Assembly: GCA_017302035.1 (NCBI GenBank)
Contig: JAFLEA010000012.1
Location: forward strand, 1-62,521
DNA: 62,521 nt
Reading direction: 5' to 3'
From: Lysobacterales bacterium
GTDB lineage: Bacteria; Pseudomonadota; Gammaproteobacteria; Xanthomonadales; Xanthomonadaceae
Part shown: positions 57,120 to 62,521 of the stretch, piece by piece
How the letters are laid out: every line of letters starts with the position of its first letter
Numbering within the stretch: the first letter of the stretch is position 1
Made by a program: the position numbers and the translations under genes
Notes under the pieces: generated by a model
The model's input: only the letters and a program-made list of their open reading frames with translations
Told to the model about the DNA's origin: nothing
Databases searched by the model: none

Positions 57120-58879
57120 TCTTCAAGCTGAAGGGCGGAATGGTTGGGGATCGACACATCTACGATTGGCGACGGCTCTGCGGGATTTGCCTCTCTAGAA
57201 GACGCGCCACGCTTGTCGGGGCGTTTCCCGCCGCGAGCCGCACGGGTAGCGTTCTGCGCAATGGCCTCGATGCGGTCGGTGGCCTCGAACCCCTTGTCTG
57301 TTTCGGCGTGAAGTCTGGCTTGCGTGATCCGATCGACCTTCCTGCCGAGAGTAGCTTCCGCCGCGCGGCCGCCGATCAGGGCTGCCGTCACCAGCACCCC
57401 GTCCGAGCGTCGTATCCAGACCTCGCTCGGATCTCTTGGGTCATAGCGGACCCGTACAGGCGCATCCGAGCGGAGCATGGGAACCAGATCGTCATGCCAG
57501 TAGCGCGACCCCCTGAGCTCGATCCCGGTGCGACGCACTAGGCGCGTTTCGAAGGGCAGGAAATCCATCCGGAAGTCCCTTGGCCGCGCAATCAATGGGG
57601 GACTGGTGATGTTTCCTGCCGCATCGGTGAGACTGCGCTCCCACGCAACGATCGGGGGCAAGCCAAGCACGCGATGGTTGCGCTGGTGATAGAACCTGCA
57701 GACCTTCTGCGTCATCCATTGACGGAACTCCTCCAGGGTCAGGCGGGCCTTGCCTTCGCTGTCGTAGTTCCCCCGTTCCCGGACGTTGCTGAAAGTGGTG
57801 CCCGGCAGGAGATGGGCAATTTTCATGAGCGTGCCGATCAGCCGCTCGATGTGACCTCCGTAGTGCGGTGTCCTGACCGGGCGCCACGTCAGGTCGATCT
57901 GGTGTTCGTCGCAGCCTCGCTCCAGCGCCATGCTGCGGAAGTCTTTTCCGTTATCGACCAGAATCCTTCTCGGCTTGCCGTACATCGGCCAGATTCCAGG
58001 ATCCGTGGCGTTCTCCGGCTTTGGCAGGACGACATGCTCGATGCACAGCGAGACCGACACCGATGAAGGTGCCTCCATCGAGATGTACATGCCGAGTACG
58101 CAGCGAGTCGCCACGTCGATCGCCAAGGTGATCCAGGGACGGCCCAACACTTCGAGACGGTCGTCGCTCAGGACCATGACGTCAGCGCGAGTGTGATCGA
58201 TCTGGATCAGGTCCAGAGGCCGTTCGACCCTCAGACCTCCCACTCGTGGCCGCCACTTTTGATGGGCGGCTGGCCCTCCCTCGCGTGCCATGTCCGAGGC
58301 GACACCGATCTCCTGGTTCAAGCGCAGCAAGATCGCCTTGCGTGACGGCATCGGCAGCTGAAGTCGGCGCGCCATCGACTGGGCACGGACCACCACGTAT
58401 TCCTTGGGCGGCTTTTCGCGACGCATGTAGTGCTTGGCGATGACGTGCCGGATCAATGCATCGACCCGTGGGTCGAGCCGACAGAATCCGAGCGGCCGGC
58501 CACCTGGTTTCCTGGCTAGGGTGCTGGCCCTTGGATCTTTCGCAAAGGCGGCACGGATGCGCTGCAGCTGGCGGACACTCAGCTCGTATCGCTTGGCTAG
58601 CTTCGTGAGAGCAACTCGAGGTACCTCCCTGCAGTCAAGCAGGGCACTCAGATCCTTGGCAAGCTCGGTACACCGCCTCCATTCCGCTTCGTGGATGGTT
58701 CCTGCCTCCCTATCAGCGCCGGTCGAAGGAAGTGCCTCGATCTGGGCAATGGGAACGGTGATCATCTTCCCCGTCCCCATGTCTCGCGCATCCACTTGCG
58801 AAATCGAACTCGCCCCGTCGATCTGGATCACTCGCCCGTTGGCCATCCAGACGGTTCCCGGGTTCAGTAGGAGGCTCAT
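57110..58879 (-). CDS. tniA: TniA-family DDE transposase
   Basis: A 589-residue transposase of the Mu/TnsB/TniA type. The catalytic triad reads Asp228 (IQIDHTRAD), Asp309 (LVDNGKDF) and Glu345 (GGHIERLIG), with exactly 35 residues between the last two, the D,D(35)E spacing. N-terminal helix-turn-helix segments (YELSVRQLQRIRAAF) and a C-terminal Mu-type beta-barrel region follow the usual order. It starts at 58879 after a strong AAGGAGGTG site. No TnsA-type endonuclease gene is beside it, so the transposition may be replicative with cointegrates. Confidence 0.92.
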   Translation of the reverse strand: MSLLLNPGTVWMANGRVIQIDGASSISQVDARDMGTGKMITVPIAQIEALPSTGADREAGTIHEAEWRRCTELAKDLSALLDCREVPRVALTKLAKRYELSVRQLQRIRAAFAKDPRASTLARKPGGRPLGFCRLDPRVDALIRHVIAKHYMRREKPPKEYVVVRAQSMARRLQLPMPSRKAILLRLNQEIGVASDMAREGGPAAHQKWRPRVGGLRVERPLDLIQIDHTRADVMVLSDDRLEVLGRPWITLAIDVATRCVLGMYISMEAPSSVSVSLCIEHVVLPKPENATDPGIWPMYGKPRRILVDNGKDFRSMALERGCDEHQIDLTWRPVRTPHYGGHIERLIGTLMKIAHLLPGTTFSNVRERGNYDSEGKARLTLEEFRQWMTQKVCRFYHQRNHRVLGLPPIVAWERSLTDAAGNITSPPLIARPRDFRMDFLPFETRLVRRTGIELRGSRYWHDDLVPMLRSDAPVRVRYDPRDPSEVWIRRSDGVLVTAALIGGRAAEATLGRKVDRITQARLHAETDKGFEATDRIEAIAQNATRAARGGKRPDKRGASSREANPAEPSPIVDVSIPNHSALQLEEWS

Positions 58880-59019
58880 TCGACACCTCCTTGATCGACG
58901 TTGAGTTCTTGCTCCGACCTTGCGTGGTTGCGGTTGCTGCCACCCACGCAGCATCTCTGCAGACGTGCCGGCATAGCTGAGGAGCCCGGCATGCGCCGGA
59001 AATAGGACTTGGTGGGCAT
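58876..59019 (-). CDS. Possible 47-residue upstream ORF coupled to tniA
   Basis: A small frame (starts MPTKSYFRRMPGSSAMPARL, ends DQGGVE) stops at ATGA overlapping the tniA start. The tniA ribosome site lies inside its last codons. It has two adjacent cysteines (RCCVGG) and many basic residues; no known domain. The overlap suggests translational coupling, but the ORF could be chance. Confidence 0.35.
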   Translation of the reverse strand: MPTKSYFRRMPGSSAMPARLQRCCVGGSNRNHARSEQELNVDQGGVE

Positions 59020-59345
59020 TGAGCTCTCCCTGCCGGCCCCCTTGAGGCGAACCGGCGCGTTCAGATACATCCCGCCCTGTTTGAACAGGGCAGGGGAACT
59101 TGACTTCCTAGGAGGGCGCTCGGAACATAGCCTCAACGGGCGTGAATCCGTTTCAGCTACTGGGCCCCGCATTGGCGTGCGGGGCCCAGTTCGTTCGAGC
59201 GATGGAATCTCACTCGCTCATCGTCGGCTCCTTCTCTGTTCGTTCCCTTGCCCCGGATGATCCGCACGCGTCCGTTCGTGCCGGGAAATCTCTCGGTACT
59301 TCCTGATGCGGGCCCCGTGTCGCCCGGCTCGCGCTCCTTTCGGGC
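59020..59345. other. Gene-free upstream region of tniA with two inverted repeats
   Basis: This 326-base gap should hold the tni promoter. It contains an 18-base inverted repeat (GCCCTGTT / AACAGGGC, 59074-59091) and a large GC-rich hairpin at 59159-59190. I see no reliable open reading frame. Confidence 0.45.
59159..59190. terminator. Strong hairpin, possible bidirectional terminator
   Basis: A perfect 13-base-pair stem (ACTGGGCCCCGCA / TGCGGGGCCCAGT) with a TTGGCG loop is followed by TCGTTCG. It lies between the gene at 59346-59618 (minus strand, ending to its right) and the tniA leader, so it could insulate the tni operon from upstream transcription. Confidence 0.5.
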
Positions 59346-59618
59346 TCATGCGGCCGCCGGAGGAGTCGCTCGGCGCCTCAGCCCGGCAAGCCATGAGGCA
59401 ACGTCCTTGGTGAGCGCGTACTTCCCCCGCCGGTGTGGGATGGCGAAGACAGGGACCGGGACCAGGCCCCGTGCCAACGCCTGGCGAAAGCCGTCTCCGG
59501 AGGCGTAGCCCAGCGCCTGACGCAGCTCGTCTTGACCAATTACAGGCCCATACCGGTGCAGCAAGTCTTGCTGCAAGGCGTCGGCGAGCGGATCCGCTGG
59601 CTTGTCATGGCAGGTCAC
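59346..59618 (-). CDS. Small PrtN/excisionase-like DNA-binding protein
   Basis: A 90-residue protein with the arrangement of a winged-helix DNA-binding domain: IGQDELRQALGYASGDGFRQALARGLVPVPVFAIPHRRGKYALTKDVASWLAGLRRR. The G-L-V-P-V-P-V-F-A-I plus DVASWLA pattern recalls pyocin activator PrtN and excisionase-type proteins. GTG at 59618 is chosen; the frame continues upstream without a Met. Such proteins act on phage or island control; target unknown. Its 3' end faces the hairpin at 59159. Confidence 0.6.
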   Translation of the reverse strand: MTCHDKPADPLADALQQDLLHRYGPVIGQDELRQALGYASGDGFRQALARGLVPVPVFAIPHRRGKYALTKDVASWLAGLRRRATPPAAA

Positions 59619-59713
59619 GCACGTAGCGTAACGGTTGCTAGGATTTGGGCCCACAAGGAACGACGAAGGCCGTCGTTACTCTATTGCGCCACCTCTCCTG
59701 CGAGCCTAAGCCA

Positions 59714-60727
59714 TTGAATCGCTTCAAGTCCTACGGCGATACACGTCTGAAGCAGCTGATTCGGCGTGCAGATGCTGGACAGCCGGACTCTGCACGCAGG
59801 GCGCTCGATGTGCTCAGAGTTGGCCTGTGGTTCGAGGAGTTGCGCGCGCAATCAGGTTGCGAAACGGCATACGGCCTCGGTCGCCTGCTTCAGCCGCAGA
59901 CCTACAAGGACGGGTTTCACCACAACAACCTCTGGGCGAAGTACGCCGGTGGGCTGCACCTCCCGGGAGCCGAAACGGTACGGGCGTGCGCGGAGAAGCT
60001 CCCCGGATCGGATGAGCCGCTTATGAGCCCCGCCTGGTGTGCCCTGGACATCAGCAAAGCACCGAAGGGCAATGGAGACACCCTTCTGCGAGCCCTTGGG
60101 CCTGGTATCCAGACTGCCGTGTTCGACGAGCGGGAGCTGGCAAAAGGACGCTACGTTCTTCGAAAAGCATTGGGCACGTCGTTGAGGAGCCTGGAAGGAC
60201 AAGCGGGGCTGCAGTCGTTGGCGGCTACCGTGCTGTTGTTGCAGGACGCCTATGTGAATGGCGATAGATCGAGAGCCTTCACGATTGGTCGATCACTGCA
60301 TCGAACCTTGCTGATGGCGGCAGTTGCAAGCCCGCTTAAGTTCATTTCGGTCGAGCTGTTCGAGTTCTTTATCCGATACATCTTCCCGATGGCTGCCGGG
60401 GAGGAGTTCGAGATGGACCTGGACCGAAATATGCTCCAGTCACAATCTGAATGGCTCAGACGGACAGCGTTGAACCTTCACATGCGTGGTCGGCCAGGTT
60501 TCTCCCTGGTGGGCAATACTCGGCAGCTGCGACGGTTACTGCAGCTCGACTTCGGCTTTGATCTTCTGTATGGCCTGGGGCCGCGTCTCAGGACGCTCAT
60601 GCCATCGGACGCGGTTCGGCCGCGCCTGTCCGCTTTCGTCGCAGAGAACAACGCGAGATGCGATTGGGGTGCCTCAGTACTCGCATCCGGTCAATGCGTG
60701 CGCCTGCCTCCCGACCACATTCGATGA
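59714..60727 (+). CDS. Unknown island protein of 337 residues
   Basis: I do not recognise this protein. From residue about 65 it has the pattern NLWAKYAGG-x-LPG-x-ETVRACAEKLPGS...PAWCAL, like many island regulators with a W-x-Y-x-G-x-P / P-G-S core, then a long, mostly helical region (VFDERELAKGRYVLRKALGTSLRSLEG, LLLQDAYVNGDRSRAFTIGRSLHRTLLM, ISVELFEFFIRYIFPMAAGEEFEMDLDR) and a C-terminal LLQLDFGFDLLYGLGPRLRTLMPSD. No catalytic motif is clear. No ATG is available at the N-terminus; starts at TTG 59645, 59681 or 59714 are possible, so the start is uncertain. GC is lower than in the host chromosome. Confidence 0.6.
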   Translation: MNRFKSYGDTRLKQLIRRADAGQPDSARRALDVLRVGLWFEELRAQSGCETAYGLGRLLQPQTYKDGFHHNNLWAKYAGGLHLPGAETVRACAEKLPGSDEPLMSPAWCALDISKAPKGNGDTLLRALGPGIQTAVFDERELAKGRYVLRKALGTSLRSLEGQAGLQSLAATVLLLQDAYVNGDRSRAFTIGRSLHRTLLMAAVASPLKFISVELFEFFIRYIFPMAAGEEFEMDLDRNMLQSQSEWLRRTALNLHMRGRPGFSLVGNTRQLRRLLQLDFGFDLLYGLGPRLRTLMPSDAVRPRLSAFVAENNARCDWGASVLASGQCVRLPPDHIR

Positions 60728-60767
60728 GCCGGAACGAGAGCCACAAAAGCACCAGCGGGCGCACCGG

Positions 60768-61097
60768 TCAGCCGTCGCGGAGGCGAGCGGACGCCTTGTC
60801 GATGAAGAGTGACATCTCCAAGCGGGAGGACAATGCCCCGGGCGGGACATCCGTCGCTAGCTTTTGGGCGAGCACCGCCGCCAGCGCCATCTGGGCATCA
60901 GTTGGTGCCTTGATATCCCAGTCCAAGGCTTCAGACAGTGCGCTGGTCAAGTGCTTGCCAAGCCTGACGTTGAATCGCTCGCGCGCGGCAGCCTCTCGCA
61001 ACCGGGCCCATTGACGAAGGAGGGCGCGCTCGTCCGACTCCGAGATCGGGACCTCGAGGGCTATGCCGTGCTCAGGTGCGACCAGGTAGAGGCCCAT
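60768..61097 (-). CDS. Unknown small protein divergent from the XRE regulator
   Basis: A 109-residue protein (MGLYLVAPEHGIALEVPISESDERALLRQWARLREAAARERFNVRLG...), mixed helix with a basic N-terminal third and the sentence-like segment SALSEALDWDIKAPTDAQMALAAVLAQKLATDVPPGAL. No match recognised. It starts 103 bases from the XRE gene, on the other strand, with a dyad operator between, so both may be controlled together. Confidence 0.5.
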   Translation of the reverse strand: MGLYLVAPEHGIALEVPISESDERALLRQWARLREAAARERFNVRLGKHLTSALSEALDWDIKAPTDAQMALAAVLAQKLATDVPPGALSSRLEMSLFIDKASARLRDG

Positions 61098-61128
61098 GGA
61101 GCAGTTGGATCCTTGAAGACTTGACCGG

Positions 61129-61149
61129 ACACTAAGGATATCTTAGTGT
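61129..61149. promoter_or_regulatory. Dyad operator between divergent genes
   Basis: An interrupted palindrome with 8-base arms ACACTAAG / CTTAGTGT and a five-base centre (GATAT). It lies in the 102-base gap between the unknown gene at 60768 and the XRE gene at 61200. TTGACC at 61121-61126 is a good minus-35 for the XRE gene and the dyad overlaps the expected minus-10, which suits autorepression. Confidence 0.6.
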
Positions 61150-61199
61150 GAAAGCGTGGACGCTTGCGCCATCCTATGGTTCCAACCGTAGGGGGCACA

Positions 61200-61526
61200 G
61201 TGTCCGACACCACGCGTCCAATCTTTGCCCAGAGACTGGCCGAAGCACGTAGTCGTGCGGGTCTTTCCCAGGCTCAGCTTGGCGTTCTGGCCGGTATGGA
61301 GCCTGAAGTGGCGAGCCCTCGCGTCAACCAGTACGAACGCGGCGTGCACGAGCCCCGCGCCGAGATGGCGAAGAAGCTCGCGGAAGCCTTGAATGTCCCT
61401 GCCGCGTTCTTGTATACCGAGGACGAGATGCTGGCCAAGCTGCTGCTGCGCTGGAACGATCTCAGCAAGACGCAGAAGCGCGATCTGGTGAAGCAGGTCG
61501 AGCAGTCAACTGCCACAAGCAAGTAG
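61200..61526 (+). CDS. XRE-family helix-turn-helix regulator
   Basis: A 108-residue cI/Cro-like regulator: RLAEARSRAGLSQAQLGVLAGMEPEVASPRVNQYERGVHEPRAEMAKKLAEALNVPAAFLYTEDE is a full XRE HTH. GTG at 61200 is chosen because AGGGGG sits six bases before it; a longer TTG-started frame begins at 61164. It likely binds the dyad at 61129-61149 and controls both flanking genes. Confidence 0.82.
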   Translation: MSDTTRPIFAQRLAEARSRAGLSQAQLGVLAGMEPEVASPRVNQYERGVHEPRAEMAKKLAEALNVPAAFLYTEDEMLAKLLLRWNDLSKTQKRDLVKQVEQSTATSK

Positions 61527-61582
61527 CGGCCGAACTGACGGTGTGCGCGCCGTCCATTCGGACGGTGACTCGGGAGACGTGA

Positions 61583-62002
61583 ATGCCTGACGTCCGGAAC
61601 GCATCGGTGAAGGTCGCTTTTACCTCCGAGGAGAAGCGCAAGCTCGTCGAGTCCGCCCGCATGGAAGGCCGATCACTCGCCGACTACATCCGCGAACGTG
61701 TCCTTGCGGAGTGCCGAGTAGAGGACGAGGTGTTTCATCTCCTGCTGGACGACCTGGCTCGCGCAGCGATGCCGCTGCAGCGTGCCGGAACCGGTCAGCC
61801 GGATGCGGACGACGCTGGTGCGCCACAAGAACTACCGGAACAGCAGCACGCCCGCATAGCCAAGGAAGTGCGTGCTTCATTGTCTGGCGAGCAGATCGAA
61901 GCTTTGTCCCAGTTCCTGAATCCTGCGTTCGAGCGAGGGCTTTGGCCCGGCCCCATGCCGCGAAATGAGAAGGTGGAAGATGAGCAGCCAGGGTTTGACT
62001 GA
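61583..62002 (+). CDS. Ribbon-helix-helix-type DNA-binding protein (MobC-like)
   Basis: A 139-residue protein. Its N-terminus NASVKVAFTSEEKRKLVESARMEGRSLADYIRERVLAE has the ribbon-helix-helix shape of CopG/MobC-type proteins, which bind DNA in plasmid mobilisation or control. The C-terminus is unlike any I know. ATG 61583 follows a GGGAG site; a short hairpin (CCGTCC / GGACGG, 61550-61565) separates it from the XRE gene. It overlaps the next gene by 23 bases. Confidence 0.6.
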   Translation: MPDVRNASVKVAFTSEEKRKLVESARMEGRSLADYIRERVLAECRVEDEVFHLLLDDLARAAMPLQRAGTGQPDADDAGAPQELPEQQHARIAKEVRASLSGEQIEALSQFLNPAFERGLWPGPMPRNEKVEDEQPGFD

Positions 62003-62216
62003 TTCCGTGTCCAATGCGGCAAACGAGCTTCATCTGCATCCGGTAGACGGTGGCCGTTGGGTCGGGGTGGTATACCTAAAGGGCGCCAAGCGGATCGAAA
62101 CTGAGCCGCTGTCAAGTATCGACGCCGTCAAGTCCGAGGTCGCCAAGCACGTTGAGGGCGAGCTGAAGAACGTCATATGGGCACAAGATGGCGGAATGAT
62201 CCTGAGCGAGGGCTAG
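61980..62216 (+). CDS. Small unknown protein overlapping the RHH gene
   Basis: A 78-residue protein with an AGGTGG ribosome site inside the end of the preceding gene. It starts MSSQGLTDSVSNAANELHLHPVDGGRWVGVVYLKGAKRI and ends VIWAQDGGMILSEG, a compact mixed alpha/beta pattern. No family recognised. The 23-base overlap implies co-translation with the RHH protein; a functional pair is possible. Confidence 0.5.
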   Translation: MSSQGLTDSVSNAANELHLHPVDGGRWVGVVYLKGAKRIETEPLSSIDAVKSEVAKHVEGELKNVIWAQDGGMILSEG

Positions 62217-62521
62217 TGCTGGCAGAATTCGTTGTTGATCAGCAACGTGCCTAGCCATCAGCCGCCCATCGCCGTCGGCCAGCCAAGAACCTGATGTGCG
62301 CATCAAGCTTGCGGTGAACTGCAGGCCTGCTTGGTGTGGCCGATGTATCGCATCGGCCATCTTCCAGGTGAAGCAGCTATGCGCGATTAGGGGCCGTTAT
62401 CGAGGGTGGGCGGGCTGGATTGCCAACCCGAGCGGATGTTCAGTTGGGGCATCACGCCCTACCTCTGTCTTCTTCGAGAAGCGGCGCTTGTCCTGAGAGC
62501 AGATAACATGACTGCTGGGCG
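62217..62521. other. Gene-free end of the window with a terminator-like hairpin
   Basis: I see no convincing gene in these 305 bases. A perfect 9-base stem (TGGCCGATG / CATCGGCCA, loop TATCG) at 62337-62359 is followed by TCTT and may end the RHH transcript. The right edge gives no transposon end. Confidence 0.5.
62337..62359. terminator. Hairpin after the RHH/small-protein pair
   Basis: Perfect nine-base inverted repeat with a five-base loop, 120 bases after the last stop. The T-run is short, so it may be a weak terminator or a protein-binding site. Confidence 0.4.

Larger units (their letters stand above)
55133..62521. mobile_element. Tn7/Tn402-type transposon island (one end only in window)
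   Basis: A block of lower-GC DNA begins within about 40 bases of the patatin gene and continues to the window's right edge. It holds tniA, tniB and tniQ (transposase, AAA+ regulator, target selector) plus DNA-binding and unknown cargo genes. Left boundary 55133 is a candidate: it starts TGTC, as Tn5053/Tn402 ends do. The distal end, any target duplication and the target site cannot be seen. The tni genes point toward this end. Confidence 0.7.

Noticed and set aside
62112-62360. 82-codon minus-strand frame at the window end
   Set aside because: Antisense to the overlapping small gene at 61980, which has its own ribosome site; no recognisable content.
62296-62496. 66-codon plus-strand frame
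   Set aside because: No ribosome site and it crosses a hairpin; looks like chance.
55100-62521. CRISPR-associated transposon
   Set aside because: No cas genes or repeat-spacer array are visible in the element part present here; this cannot be excluded for the unseen part.

Overview
The window is very GC-rich DNA (near 70% by eye). Gene content and order (liu leucine-catabolism genes, clpS-clpA / infA / aat, trxB next to ftsK-lolA-rarA, hflD-mnmA, BlaI-M56 pairs, large lipidated autotransporter proteases) suggest a gammaproteobacterium of the Xanthomonadaceae (Lysobacteraceae), of Lysobacter, Luteimonas or Pseudoxanthomonas type. This assignment is inference from gene content, not a database match.

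Bases 1-20.7 kb: leucine and branched-chain catabolism. The minus strand carries leucine dehydrogenase, isovaleryl-CoA dehydrogenase (liuA), a thiolase, both methylcrotonyl-CoA carboxylase subunits (liuB; liuD runs off the left edge) and an enoyl-CoA hydratase (liuC). The set is split by a plus-strand ferrous-iron uptake operon (feoA-feoB-small Cys protein, with a likely Fur box) and by two tandem S8 autotransporter proteases with lipoprotein-type signals. One of these has a run of 36 glycines. A fused isobutyryl-CoA mutase (IcmF) follows on the plus strand.

Bases 20.7-31 kb: mostly envelope and periplasmic enzymes (DUF5694 protein, class-C beta-lactamase-like lipoprotein, TonB-like protein, LD-carboxypeptidase, PlsC-type acyltransferase, M14 peptidase), a VOC-protein pseudogene made by internal deletion, and a BlaI-M56 pair with a double operator. 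Bases 31-40 kb: hflD, mnmA, a Nudix hydrolase, and the N-degron set clpS, clpA and aat with infA, followed by a GNAT gene, a PIN-like gene that looks inserted, and trxB. Bases 40.5-55.1 kb: ftsK, lolA, rarA, crcB, a phospholipase D lipoprotein, small metal-binding proteins, an S9 peptidase, RidA, an S4 protein and a patatin-like lipoprotein.

Bases 55.1-62.5 kb: a genomic island of visibly lower GC. A three-gene Tn7/Tn402-type transposition module (tniA with a D,D(35)E triad, tniB ATPase, short tniQ) is transcribed toward the chromosomal junction, next to a candidate terminal repeat. Beyond it lie poorly known cargo genes: a PrtN/excisionase-like DNA-binding protein, a 337-residue protein I cannot assign, a small protein divergent from an XRE regulator across a dyad operator, and an overlapping RHH/small-protein pair. 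The other end of the element is outside the window. This island is the most likely place for undescribed biology, followed by the autotransporter pair. I saw no tRNA, rRNA or CRISPR array.
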